DNA from: Nocardioides sp. CFH 31398
Lineage (GTDB): Bacteria > Actinomycetota > Actinomycetes > Propionibacteriales > Nocardioidaceae
Reading direction: 5' to 3'
DNA length: 64,000 nucleotides
Assembly: GCF_022436705.1 (NCBI RefSeq)
Contig: NZ_JAKUHT010000005.1
Coordinates: forward strand, 186,001-250,000
Shown: in pieces, positions 24,518-33,699 of the stretch
Position numbering within the stretch: position 1 is the first letter of the stretch
How the letters are laid out: each line of letters begins with the position of its first letter
Program-made: the position numbers and the translations under genes
Notes under the pieces: model-generated
What the model was told of the DNA's origin: nothing
The model's database searches: none
Seen by the model: the letters and a program-made list of their open reading frames with translations, nothing else

Positions 24518-26041
24518 CTACCTCCGCAGCCGCAGCGAGACGGCACGAGAACGGATGCTCCGCCCCTCGGTGGTCCGCCAGAAGATCAAGGCGGTGCCCA
24601 ACGTAACCAAGACCATGACTAGGAAGGCGTTCAGGACCACCTTGACCAGGACACCGTCATCGCCTCCACGGGGCACTGTCCACCATAGACATGCGCCGAT
24701 CAAGCCGACGAACACCGTGTACAGAAATTGTCGGATGAAATAACGTCGGAGCGAGCCTTCGACATAATTCCTGAAGAGCAAGAGAGGTTCGAACCAGTAG
24801 TTGGTCAGTAGGCGGGCCAGCAGCGTCGCCACGAGGACACCGGTTACGCCAAAGTGCTGGCCCAGCAGGTACGAAAGTAGCAGATTGGTCAGCGCCGTAC
24901 CTGCGAGCACAAATTTTGCACGCCGAAATGCGCCAGTCAGTTCACGAAAGGTCAGCACAGCCATCGTGCTGCCATAGAGATAGATGTTCAGGGCTGCGGC
25001 GACGAGCACGCTCAGCGGCAGCAGCAGGTCCTCACCGAGCCAAACGGCAATCAGATCGGGCACACAGAGCAGAACACCAAGGCCCATGACGGCTGCGAGC
25101 CACAGTGAAACGACGTTCAACTCGTTCAAAGCAAGCCCCGAATGCTCCGGTGAGCCACGAGCATACAGATCTCCCAGACCGGCGGAAACGCCGCGGAAGA
25201 ATGTCTCGGCGAGGATGATGAGAGACCCCGTGATGAGCAGGTAATTCGAATAGAGACCCAGGACCGCCGCACCGCTCACCACGGAAATGATAATGGGATC
25301 AGTGTTGTTGATCATTACCCCGCTCACGCGATACACAACCATGGCTCTCATCGACGCCACAATCTCACTTCGCTCTGACTCCGCCAACCAGGTGGGCTCA
25401 CGAAGGAACGGGTAGCGGCGGCCCACAACCACGTAGAGGGCAAGGTTATAGGCCACAGTGGCCATGGCCTGAATGATGACGAAGCCCAGATAGCTCTGAT
25501 ACAAGACGAGCACTGCGATCTGCCCACCAATTCTCGCCGTCTCGGCCCCGAGAAAGTACAGACGAGTAATGTCGTACCTCTGGTCGGCAGTCAAGAGAAC
25601 GACGCGATGTGCCATGAGGAACGTGAGCGACACATTGCCCAAAAGAATGATGTAGTAGACCTCCAGGCCTCTCACCGGGTGGACCGTGTTGCTCAGTTCA
25701 GCAAGGAACGGGACGAGCAACAAGCCAAGACAGAAAACTATCAACGAGACTCGACGATAGATACGTCCCGCGTACCTGACGATGGCAGTCACCGAACCCA
25801 CGTCACCGGCGGCCAGGGGCCGATAAAGTGCGTAGGTTAATGCACTCGAGAGCCCGAGGTCAGCAATGGAGAGGACCGCAAAAATGCTGAGGAAGAGCGT
25901 GTTAAGTCCGAGAAAATCGATGGGGAGGGTAGCAACAAAGACTGCTCTTGCAAGAACGTTCGCCCCGAGCAACAGCACCTGCACGAGCAGCCCAACAACG
26001 ACGTTACGGGCGGCGCGAGCTGATCGACCACCACCCTTCAT
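24518..26041 (-). CDS. Wzx-type polysaccharide flippase (MOP superfamily)
   Basis: 507 aa, 12-14 hydrophobic helices. The N-terminal ARNVVVGLLVQVLLLGANVLAR, YLGLN-like FLGLNTLFLS, and TDPIIISVVSGAAVLGLYSNY near residue 250 are typical of Wzx/PST flippases. Moves undecaprenyl-linked repeat units across the membrane. Its start overlaps the stop of the fused transferase by 4 bp (ATGA). Last gene of the nine-gene reverse operon. Confidence 0.88.
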   Translation of the reverse strand: MKGGGRSARAARNVVVGLLVQVLLLGANVLARAVFVATLPIDFLGLNTLFLSIFAVLSIADLGLSSALTYALYRPLAAGDVGSVTAIVRYAGRIYRRVSLIVFCLGLLLVPFLAELSNTVHPVRGLEVYYIILLGNVSLTFLMAHRVVLLTADQRYDITRLYFLGAETARIGGQIAVLVLYQSYLGFVIIQAMATVAYNLALYVVVGRRYPFLREPTWLAESERSEIVASMRAMVVYRVSGVMINNTDPIIISVVSGAAVLGLYSNYLLITGSLIILAETFFRGVSAGLGDLYARGSPEHSGLALNELNVVSLWLAAVMGLGVLLCVPDLIAVWLGEDLLLPLSVLVAAALNIYLYGSTMAVLTFRELTGAFRRAKFVLAGTALTNLLLSYLLGQHFGVTGVLVATLLARLLTNYWFEPLLLFRNYVEGSLRRYFIRQFLYTVFVGLIGACLWWTVPRGGDDGVLVKVVLNAFLVMVLVTLGTALIFWRTTEGRSIRSRAVSLRLRR

Positions 26042-28209
26042 CCCCTCGTCCTCTTGGCGAAACCGACTGCCTCAGTCAGTTGTTGCGAGAAGTGTTCGCA
26101 GAGCGACCGGACGTCGTGCTCGGTCACCGTGATTGTGGTCAGCCGATCCAGAAGGCCGCGCAGGTCGTCGGGTTCAGCCGGATCGAAGAGTGAGACATAA
26201 GGAACGTCCTCGAGCCAGGTCCGGTAAAAATGACCGACCTTGCCGGTCTTGCTGTCAAGCGCCAAGCAGGGCGTACCAGTGATAACGGCGAAGATCATTC
26301 CGTGCAACCGGTCGGTGATGACGACGCGAGCCGCGTGATACCGTGCCAAGAATTCAGAAAGAATGCGCTCCCTTTGTTCTGGTTCCCATTCTCGCCCGTG
26401 AATGTGCGTGTCGGTCGTTTCGATCGCGAGCCCGGCTCCGGTGACTGTCTCTAGGACGAGTTGTCGCGGCGAGTCAATCGAACGCTCTTGGTCGTCCCTG
26501 AGTACGGCGAGGACCCCCGCCCGAGGTCCACTATCGATCCCCGACAAACGCGCCTCCGTCAGAACCACGTCGGGACCGAGCGCGGCCGGAACTCGCGGGA
26601 ACTGGCGGGCGACCAGGCCTGAGGAGCGCTCGTCTCGCGCTACGAGGAGTAACCGCCCGTGCCGGCGGTAGAGGCGTGCGGCCTGACGGCGGGTGATTTG
26701 GCCAAAGGCCGTTGAGGAAAAATCGATAGTCTGCGGGAAAGAGATCACGCGTGCCCGGCGGCTGGCGGCCACCACCTTCTGCCGCAGGAATTGAATGTCG
26801 TCGTACATGTCACCGGTGTTGCCACCACCGATCAAGGTCACGACATCCTCGGGGCCGAGGGCCTTGAGATCGCTAAGCGCCTCAAGCGTCTCAGAAATGG
26901 GGATCTCAACCACCTCATGATCCGGGAGTGAGCCCGCTAGGAATCGGACCTGTGCACGTGTGATGGCAAGGTCACCGAGATTGCCGTAGTCAGCGGCGAG
27001 CGCGACGACCGCAACGGGCCGGGAAACCTCCAACAGCGGGGAAGGTCGCGAGCGAACCCGCCTGAGGCGTTGTTGTAGACGGCCGCGGACCCAAAGCTTC
27101 CGCGCTACCCTTGCCTGCGACTCGACCACCGAGAGGGCTCTGACGCGGTGTGTGGCCTTACGGACCCATGGTCGATAGCGAAATGCCAGCGTCGGCACCA
27201 TTGAGGTTCCTGGACCCAGAGCCGCCGCAGTGATCCTAAGTCTCAGTGGAACGCCGGCTCCTGCTGTCACCACCGCGCCACGCGTCGTCCTGACATAGGG
27301 GGACCGCGCGAAAGCGCGGGTCGCGGCGACGGCCGAAGACAGTCGCCCGCGGTTCGACCGCTGGTGGATCTCGTACGCGAGACGGTTCCCCCGAATGCGG
27401 AGAAGGGCTTGCTGACGCTGCGAGACCCCGATGGGCCACAGACTAAGGAGTTCCTGAACCGCTTCGTCCGCCAGACCCAACAGGCGCGAGATATCCGGGC
27501 GGTTTTGTCGTCCAAGCGAGACTCCGGGGCGCTGAACGTAGTGCACCCCTGCAGAATGCTCCCACGTGATCGCAACCCTCGGGAGCACCGAGGCGTTGAA
27601 GACAACGTCTTCGACGAGAGCAACGGTCTCGTCGAACCGACACCCCCCTTCGAGGAGCAGATCGGCCGCGTACAACTTGTTCCAGGCATAACCGAGCATG
27701 CCGACCGCCCGCTCTAGGTCGTCGACCGACATTCGAGCGGAGAGTGGTGAGAACCCGGCCGCCGGAGGCGGCATCACGCGACTAGAGGTGACCAACTGTC
27801 CTCGGCTGTCGTGATGATCAACGGTGTAGCCGCAAACCACCACCTGCGCGTTGGTCTCCTGTGCCCTGGCGACCAGCTTGGTCAAGGTGTACGGCTCGAT
27901 CCAATCGTCGGCATCGAGAAAATAGACGTATTGGCCGCGCGCGTGGTCGATACCCGTATTTCGCGCCGCCGACAGCCCGCCATTGGCGCGACCGATGACC
28001 CTAACGCGCTCGTCGCCGCTTCTCTGCGCACATGCGCGGGTCCCGTCCGTCGAGCCGTCGTCCACGACGATCACCTCGATCGCCCTCTCAGATTGGTGGA
28101 GGACCGAGTCCAACGTGCGTTCGACGGTCAGCTCACCGTTGTAGACCGGGATGACGACGGAGACAACCGGACAAGGTTGGTCTGGCTCACGCGCGTCATG
28201 CGAAGTCAT
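26038..28209 (-). CDS. Fusion of GT2 glycosyltransferase and polysaccharide pyruvyltransferase
   Basis: 723 aa. Residues 1-330 are a GT2 enzyme (VVSVVIPVYNGELTVERTLDS, VVDDGSTDGT, FLDADDWIEPY); after a basic linker, residues 400-723 match the PS_pyruv_trans family: VVALAADYGNLGDLAITRAQ, TLIGGGNTGDMYDDIQ, SFPQTIDFS, ARDERSSG, VVITDRLHGMIFA and the ending on CLALDSKTGK. The second half would add a pyruvate ketal from PEP. The start is ATG (MTSHDARE), overlapping the upstream GT4 gene by 14 bp. Both halves seem intact. Confidence 0.88.
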   Translation of the reverse strand: MTSHDAREPDQPCPVVSVVIPVYNGELTVERTLDSVLHQSERAIEVIVVDDGSTDGTRACAQRSGDERVRVIGRANGGLSAARNTGIDHARGQYVYFLDADDWIEPYTLTKLVARAQETNAQVVVCGYTVDHHDSRGQLVTSSRVMPPPAAGFSPLSARMSVDDLERAVGMLGYAWNKLYAADLLLEGGCRFDETVALVEDVVFNASVLPRVAITWEHSAGVHYVQRPGVSLGRQNRPDISRLLGLADEAVQELLSLWPIGVSQRQQALLRIRGNRLAYEIHQRSNRGRLSSAVAATRAFARSPYVRTTRGAVVTAGAGVPLRLRITAAALGPGTSMVPTLAFRYRPWVRKATHRVRALSVVESQARVARKLWVRGRLQQRLRRVRSRPSPLLEVSRPVAVVALAADYGNLGDLAITRAQVRFLAGSLPDHEVVEIPISETLEALSDLKALGPEDVVTLIGGGNTGDMYDDIQFLRQKVVAASRRARVISFPQTIDFSSTAFGQITRRQAARLYRRHGRLLLVARDERSSGLVARQFPRVPAALGPDVVLTEARLSGIDSGPRAGVLAVLRDDQERSIDSPRQLVLETVTGAGLAIETTDTHIHGREWEPEQRERILSEFLARYHAARVVITDRLHGMIFAVITGTPCLALDSKTGKVGHFYRTWLEDVPYVSLFDPAEPDDLRGLLDRLTTITVTEHDVRSLCEHFSQQLTEAVGFAKRTRG

Positions 28210-29299
28210 AGAGAGCCACCATTCCCCTCGCCGCCGCTTTTGCTGTGTAGCCACCCGCGTCGAGGACCTTGCGCCGCTCATCCACCGCGGGAGCAACTAA
28301 CTCGGACTGCGCAACGATCTGCTCGGCCCACCGAGCGGCCCCCTGCTCGAGTCCGAGGAAGGCGACGAGCCCGAGCCCGAGGTCTATCTGTGGATTGATG
28401 GTGTCGGAGGCGACGACCGGCGTCCCGGCGGCCTGCGCCTCCACCAGCGCTACTGGCATACCTTCGAACAGCGACGGCTGCACTACAACATCAGCACAAC
28501 GGAGCAGTTCGTCGATGTCGCGGCGCAGACCCAAGAACTGCACCGCGTGATCGATCCCGAGCGACCGGATGCGTTGTCTCAAATCTTCCTCGCAGCTCCC
28601 TATACCGGCAAGCAGCAATCTGGCGCGCGGATGTTTACGCACGATCTCAGCGACGACATCGATGAGGAACGCGTGATTCTTGACCGGCTCCAGACGAGAG
28701 ACAGCGAGGAGAACGAGCGCCTGCTCGTCAACGTCGACCACGTCGCGACACGTTCGCTGCGTTCGCAGGAAAGTGTCCACATCAATGCCGTTCCGCAGGA
28801 CCGACCCATGCCGGTCGAACCGTCGCCGCCCGAACAGATAGCGACCGGACTCTGCGTCGCAGGCCACCAGCACCGTCGCGCACAGGAAAATGAGCAAGCG
28901 TGCGATTGCTTCGTAAACCCGTCGTGGGCCGCCTGGGCGGTCACGAGTGTTGTGCGAGTGAGCAACTCGGACCTTGATTCCTGCCAGTCGACCGGCCAGC
29001 AGGGCGAAACCGGACGCGAACAGGACGTGCGAATGCACGGCGTCGTAGGGCCCATGGCTCACGAGAGCGTCGCGCATTTCCCTGACCGTCGCGAAGGGTC
29101 CTATTGATCGCAGGTCCGGGACGCGGGCGACCCGCCCTCCCAGCCTTTCGACTTCTGCCTCAAGAGCGCCGCGCTTCGTTCCCACCACGAGAAAGTCAAA
29201 CTGCACGTGCTCGCGATCGATCTCTCGGTAGGCAGTCATGAGGGCCGACTCTGCCCCGCCTACATCGAGACCGCCCACGACATGCATCACTCGTTTCAT
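28196..29299 (-). CDS. GT4-family glycosyltransferase (EpsF-like)
   Basis: 367 aa. GT-B fold: MKRVMHVVGGLDVGGAES at the start, HSHVLFASGF, VAHSHNTRD near 115, then the donor-binding half with AVSRLEPVKNHAFLID near 200 and PSLFEGMPVALVEAQAAGTPVVAS near 280, with the family E-x7-E. Retaining glycosyltransferase acting in the cytoplasm on the growing repeat unit. Begins 1 bp after the EpsG-like stop. Confidence 0.9.
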   Translation of the reverse strand: MKRVMHVVGGLDVGGAESALMTAYREIDREHVQFDFLVVGTKRGALEAEVERLGGRVARVPDLRSIGPFATVREMRDALVSHGPYDAVHSHVLFASGFALLAGRLAGIKVRVAHSHNTRDRPGGPRRVYEAIARLLIFLCATVLVACDAESGRYLFGRRRFDRHGSVLRNGIDVDTFLRTQRTCRDVVDVDEQALVLLAVSRLEPVKNHAFLIDVVAEIVRKHPRARLLLAGIGSCEEDLRQRIRSLGIDHAVQFLGLRRDIDELLRCADVVVQPSLFEGMPVALVEAQAAGTPVVASDTINPQIDLGLGLVAFLGLEQGAARWAEQIVAQSELVAPAVDERRKVLDAGGYTAKAAARGMVALYDFA

Positions 29300-29300
29300 C

Positions 29301-30389
29301 TCACCTGTCCCAGTAGCTCTTGTAACTTGCGACGCTTGGGTCGGAGCGGAGTTCGAAGACCCAGAAGACGGCGTAGACCAGCAGGAGCAGGCCCGCCCAC
29401 AGCGCGCGCGCCCGCCGATCTTCCATCGTCAACAAGTAAGGGATCAACACGGGCAGGTACACAACCGTGAAGATTGCGAAGCGCGCGATGTACGCACTAT
29501 TGAGCGCGGCGACATAGATTGCGGTGTGGACTACCACCATGTTCAGATAGAAGTGGCCCTCGACGGCCATCGTGCGCTGTTTGCTAATCAGTAGGTAGAA
29601 CACGAGTGGGCCGGCAGCCAGTGCAACCCGCAGCGGATTGATCCGCTCTTGGAAGTAGGCATTTTGAAGGAGCGTCTCTGTCGAGGAGTCCCGGAAGATA
29701 ACAATCGCGTCGGCCAGCGCCTCGTATAGTGTCAGCGCGAGAACGCTCGCGGCGCCCACCGCTAAGAACCGAGCCAACCCGAGGCGCGTTCGCGGCACGA
29801 AATAAAAACCAACCGCCACGAGCGCGCTGACGTGAAAGAGGGTCGCCACACCGACAACCGCCAAGTACGGCCCCAGCCTTCGCTCGACGATGAGCCGGTG
29901 GCCTGCAAAGAGCACTGCGCACGCCAGCCACTGGCGAATGCCGTTGAACGACGAGTGCCACGCCCCGACCAGTACGTACAGGGCGAGGCTGGTGCCGAAC
30001 ATCGGCGAGTTCTTATAGTATGTCCAAACAATCAGCGAAATAGTCACTGCTGAAGCCGTGAAGAACATTGAGGCCGGATCATCCCTGACGTATGCCGCTA
30101 TCCGGACCAGGACGTTAAGGCCCGGCTCGCCGAGAAGCCCAACGTCGCTCAGTGACTGGTCGCGGTACCTCGGGTAGTCAAGTGCGTACTGGACGTAGTC
30201 AGTCCCCGTCCGCCAGCGTAGGCCTGCGACCAGGATCAGAAGCAGCGCGATGAAGCCGACCGCGAGCCGGGGCACCCCAGCAAATATTTCATGGCGCCCC
30301 TGACTACTGGTGAGTGCCGCTTGCTGCTGTAGGCGGACGATCAGGATGACCATGAAGACAACGGCAAGGGTGGCAACGTAGATCGTCAA
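29301..30389 (-). CDS. EpsG-like polysaccharide polymerase (Wzy function)
   Basis: 362 aa, about ten membrane helices. EpsG features: GLRWRTGTDYVQYALDYPRYRD near residue 58, EPGLNVLVRIAAYV, and the SSFNGIRQWLACAVLFAGHRL segment near 145, with FHVSALVAVGFYFV after it. Expected to polymerise repeat units outside the membrane. Overlaps the upstream GT2 by 4 bp. Wzy proteins are poorly conserved, so the role rests on this pattern plus context. Confidence 0.82.
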   Translation of the reverse strand: MTIYVATLAVVFMVILIVRLQQQAALTSSQGRHEIFAGVPRLAVGFIALLLILVAGLRWRTGTDYVQYALDYPRYRDQSLSDVGLLGEPGLNVLVRIAAYVRDDPASMFFTASAVTISLIVWTYYKNSPMFGTSLALYVLVGAWHSSFNGIRQWLACAVLFAGHRLIVERRLGPYLAVVGVATLFHVSALVAVGFYFVPRTRLGLARFLAVGAASVLALTLYEALADAIVIFRDSSTETLLQNAYFQERINPLRVALAAGPLVFYLLISKQRTMAVEGHFYLNMVVVHTAIYVAALNSAYIARFAIFTVVYLPVLIPYLLTMEDRRARALWAGLLLLVYAVFWVFELRSDPSVASYKSYWDR

Positions 30390-31210
30390 GGCCGAGCCTC
30401 ACGCCGCCGCATCGCAATGACAACAGGAGCGGGCACTAGGACCTTCGAAAAGGCGAGAGTAGCCCTCAGATAGAACCTAGGCGAATAATCTAGTAACCGA
30501 CCGCCGCGCAGCATCACGCGAAGCAGATTCCACCTGTTCCGGACCGTGCGTCTCCGAACGGCTTCCGCGTCCTCCCGAACGAGGTAGAGATCTTGGTCGA
30601 TGTTGGCGCCGGTGAAACCGGCCTGGAAGAATCGAAACCACAGGTCAATGTCCTCAACTCGGTGGCAGATCGCCTCCTCCGAGTAGCCCAGGCTGGCGAA
30701 GACGAACTGTCTGGCCATCACCGTCGCGTGGCAGAACGGCACGTGAGTCCGTAGTGTGTTCTTGTCGGGGCGTGCGGGCGGGATCACCCGTCCCCCTTGT
30801 CCCCGCTCGCTGAACCGTCGCATGGACGAACCGACTAGATCGACCGAGGGGTTCGCGTCGAAGAATTCTGTCAGTACCTGCATACGATGCGGATCAGAGA
30901 CATCGTCGGCGTCCATCCGCATCAGAAAAGTCCCCGACGCCGCCTCGATCGCGCTATTCAGAGAGGCGGCCAACCCCCGGTTGCGATCGTTCGTGATAAT
31001 CGTGACGCGTTCTGCCAACAGATTCTGCCACCGAGCAAGAATTCGAGATGTCCCGTCGACAGATCCGTCATCACAAATGACGATCTCCCAGTCCTGCATT
31101 GTCTGACCACGTATCGATTCGAGAGCCTCGTCAAGGGTGGCCGCTGAGTTGTAGGCCCCCATGATCACGCTCACCCGTGGCTTGTGAGTCCGCGCCGTCG
31201 CATCCATCAC
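30386..31210 (-). CDS. GT2-family glycosyltransferase
   Basis: 274 aa. VSVIMGAYNSAATLDEALESI, ICDDGSVDGTSRIL, RMDADDVSDPHRM (DXD), then HVPFCHATVMARQFVF and the catalytic-base region VEDIDLWFRF. GTG start overlaps the upstream GT4 stop (GTGA); ATG one codon later is equally possible. Cytoplasmic, inverting transferase of the repeat-unit assembly line. Confidence 0.9.
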   Translation of the reverse strand: MMDATARTHKPRVSVIMGAYNSAATLDEALESIRGQTMQDWEIVICDDGSVDGTSRILARWQNLLAERVTIITNDRNRGLAASLNSAIEAASGTFLMRMDADDVSDPHRMQVLTEFFDANPSVDLVGSSMRRFSERGQGGRVIPPARPDKNTLRTHVPFCHATVMARQFVFASLGYSEEAICHRVEDIDLWFRFFQAGFTGANIDQDLYLVREDAEAVRRRTVRNRWNLLRVMLRGGRLLDYSPRFYLRATLAFSKVLVPAPVVIAMRRREARP

Positions 31211-32409
31211 TTGCGCATCCCCCGACCTAATGGCCCGCCCCGATTTTTGCGACGCTCTCCGAAGCGATCAATGAGGAAACTGTCCCAAGCTGGCCAGACG
31301 GCGGACGGCCCGAACAAATCATCGACACGCGAGTTTGCCGCGAAGCCCATCGAACGCCGACGCTGAGGATCGGTCAGCAAAGATTGCACCGAGTTGGCCA
31401 CCGTCACCGTGTCACCGGGCCGGCACAACAAACCCGTCGTGCCGTCGACGATGGTGTCGACGACCCCGGTGACCCTGTAGGCGACGGTCGGGACTCCGCA
31501 AGCCGCGGCCTCCAGCACTACAACACCCAAGCCCTCGCGGTTTGAGAGGAGGACAAGAACATCGATGGCCTTCAAGGCGGTCTCCACCCGTTCCAGGTGA
31601 CCTCGTCTCACGGTCGAAGCCAACGAATCTAAGGCGTCGAGGGCTGCGCGGTCGTCGGCATCGACAGGCTCGGGGGTCCCTACCAACAGGAGGGTCGCCC
31701 GCGGGCTACTTTGGTGGATGAGAGACCAAGTCCGAGGCAGCGCAGGTAGACCTTTGTCGCGAGTGAGGCGCCCGATGAATCCGACCACAGGGGCGTCCCT
31801 ATCCAGCCCGAGTTCTTCCCGGACCCGGGCCCGCTCGGACGTCGACGGCACACGAAACCGCTTGGTGTCGACCGCAAGAGTCGCGGCACCACGAGGCAGC
31901 CGCTGAATCTTCTCGGCCTTTACTATCCTCTCGCTTGTTAGAAGCTGACCGAGCCCCTCGCTCACCGGCACCACCTCGGTCGCTGCCGCGCAGGCCAGCC
32001 GGTCCAACCAGCTCATCACCCAGCGCCGTGGCCCCGACAGACCCTCCGCACGGTGACCGAGGATGAAGTAGACACGTGTGGGCACGCCTGCCATTGCCGC
32101 CGCAAGGGACCCGAGAACACCCATCTTCGGTGTGCTCATGACGACGACATCAGGCCGGATCCTCCTTAGCCGCCGCCAGAGAAGGAGCAGGGAGACTAGG
32201 TCCGAGGGGGCTGGCTGCCGAGCCGTCCGAACTGTCTGCAGCGTCGCGCCCTCGGCCTCTGCAAACTCCTCCAAGCCATCCGTGCCGCACAGGAGCTGAA
32301 CGTCCCACCCGACCTGGACGAGGTGTCGCAGCTGGCCTCGGAGAAAACTGGTCGCGCTCACCGGCACGGTCACCCCGAAGACCACTACCCCTCGGTTCGA
32401 CTCCGTCAT
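31207..32409 (-). CDS. GT4-family glycosyltransferase
   Basis: 400 aa from ATG (MTESNRGVVVFG), chosen for its ATGA overlap with the acetyltransferase gene. VSATSFLRGQLRHLVQVGWDV, HRAEGLSGPRRWVMSWLDRL, VGFIGRLTRDKGLPAL near 215, SNREGLGVVVLEAAACGVPTVAYRVTG... pattern near 300 with the E-x7-E. Similar to WbpT/PglA-type enzymes that add the second sugar. Follows the initiating transferase block, which fits that order. Confidence 0.88.
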   Translation of the reverse strand: MTESNRGVVVFGVTVPVSATSFLRGQLRHLVQVGWDVQLLCGTDGLEEFAEAEGATLQTVRTARQPAPSDLVSLLLLWRRLRRIRPDVVVMSTPKMGVLGSLAAAMAGVPTRVYFILGHRAEGLSGPRRWVMSWLDRLACAAATEVVPVSEGLGQLLTSERIVKAEKIQRLPRGAATLAVDTKRFRVPSTSERARVREELGLDRDAPVVGFIGRLTRDKGLPALPRTWSLIHQSSPRATLLLVGTPEPVDADDRAALDALDSLASTVRRGHLERVETALKAIDVLVLLSNREGLGVVVLEAAACGVPTVAYRVTGVVDTIVDGTTGLLCRPGDTVTVANSVQSLLTDPQRRRSMGFAANSRVDDLFGPSAVWPAWDSFLIDRFGERRKNRGGPLGRGMRK

Positions 32410-33050
32410 CGGGCCGGCACGCCCTTTACAGTGGCTCCTGGTGGGACGTCTCTCACCACACATGCGGCCGCGCCCACCACCGCGTGCTCACCCACCTTCA
32501 GACGGTTAAGCACCACGGCGTTTGCGCCGACCAGCACGCCGTCGCCGAAGACGGAATCACCTGAGATGACGGCGCACGGGTTGAGGCTGACGAAGTCACC
32601 CAACACCGTGTCGTGCCCGACGGTCGCATTGGGATTGAGGTGTGCGTGACGACCAACGCGGACATTCGTGGTGATCCGGGCCCCCGCGCATAGAACCGCC
32701 CCCTCGCCCAGTTGGACCTGACTCCCCACACTTGCGTGTGGATGAATCAGGGATGCGGCACGCCTCCCGGCACGGTCAAGCCTATCGACGATGCGCCGCC
32801 GAGCATCCGGGGAGCCCACCCCTACCACGTATTCGGCATGGTCCGCGAGGGCCAGCCACTCCTCCACGGTCCCGAGCAGATCTACTTCCTGTGCCTGCAT
32901 CCGGAAACGGTTTGCTTCCGAGGCCGCGTCATCAACGACGCCGATGATTTCCCAGCGCGGCGTTCCGTCGGTGTTGATCATCGACCTAGCAACGTCCAGG
33001 GTCTCACGACCAAATCCGCCTGCGCCGACAATGACCAACGGATCAGGCAT
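32406..33050 (-). CDS. NeuD/PglD-family sugar O- or N-acetyltransferase
   Basis: 214 aa. ATG start with AAAGGAGG 7 nt upstream fixes the start (the longer GTG form is unlikely). N-terminal Rossmann-like PLVIVGAGGFGRETLDVAR, then left-handed beta-helix hexapeptides (VGSQVQLGEGAVLCAGA, VGRHAHLNPNATVGHD) with the catalytic-site GHD, ending GVPAR. PglD acetylates UDP-4-amino-sugars to UDP-diNAcBac; the adjacent aminotransferase and sugar transferase support that role. Confidence 0.88.
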   Translation of the reverse strand: MPDPLVIVGAGGFGRETLDVARSMINTDGTPRWEIIGVVDDAASEANRFRMQAQEVDLLGTVEEWLALADHAEYVVGVGSPDARRRIVDRLDRAGRRAASLIHPHASVGSQVQLGEGAVLCAGARITTNVRVGRHAHLNPNATVGHDTVLGDFVSLNPCAVISGDSVFGDGVLVGANAVVLNRLKVGEHAVVGAAACVVRDVPPGATVKGVPAR

Positions 33051-33687
33051 GACCCGGCCTCCTTTGCTCACCCGCGGACCCGTGACCGAGGAACCTGCTC
33101 ATGGAGACACCCCCCTCATCGACAACCCCATCTCGGGCCAACACACGACCGAGGGTCCGTAGCAGGATCGCGATGTCCAGTCGAAGGCCCCGCCGCTCCA
33201 CGTACTCGACGTCGAGCGCGAACTTCTTCTCCCAACTCAAGGCGTTACGGCCACTTACCTGCGCCAGACCGGTGACACCGGGCCGTACTTCGTGGCGGCG
33301 GGCCTGCTCCGGCGTATACAAAGGCAGGTACTCGACCAGCAGCGGTCGCGGCCCGACCAAACTCATGTCCCCGCGCAAGACATTCCAGAGCGTTGGCAGC
33401 TCATCCATGCTCGTCGCGCGTAGACGCCTGCCAAAGTCTGACAGGCGGGACTCGTCGGAGCCCTCCTCGGAGCCCGCTTCCAAGGTCTCCATCGACCGGA
33501 ACTTGACAAGCTCAAAGACCACAGCATCTCGTCCGGGTCTTGGCTGCCGGAACAGTATCGGTGGTCCCAGATTGCGGCGGACCATCAGGGCAACGAGGGC
33601 ACTGACTGGGCTCGTTATCAGCAGCAGAATTGCGGCACCTGCAACGTCGATTAGACGTTTCACCACATCAGACCCTCGTCTGCTCAC
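33043..33687 (-). CDS. Initiating phospho-sugar transferase (PglC/WcaJ C-terminal type)
   Basis: 214 aa, GTG start with GGGAGG 6 nt upstream. One N-terminal reentrant membrane helix (VVKRLIDVAGAAILLLITSPV), then the catalytic core: ILFRQPRPGRDAVVFELVKFRSM, TSMDELPTLWNVLRGDMSLVGPRPL, and RHEVRPGVTGLAQVSGRN. Small PglC-like form without the large five-helix N-terminus of WbaP. Transfers the first sugar phosphate to undecaprenyl phosphate. Overlaps the acetyltransferase by 8 bp. Confidence 0.93.
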   Translation of the reverse strand: MSRRGSDVVKRLIDVAGAAILLLITSPVSALVALMVRRNLGPPILFRQPRPGRDAVVFELVKFRSMETLEAGSEEGSDESRLSDFGRRLRATSMDELPTLWNVLRGDMSLVGPRPLLVEYLPLYTPEQARRHEVRPGVTGLAQVSGRNALSWEKKFALDVEYVERRGLRLDIAILLRTLGRVLARDGVVDEGGVSMSRFLGHGSAGEQRRPGHA

Positions 33688-33699
33688 GTCGAGCCTCCC

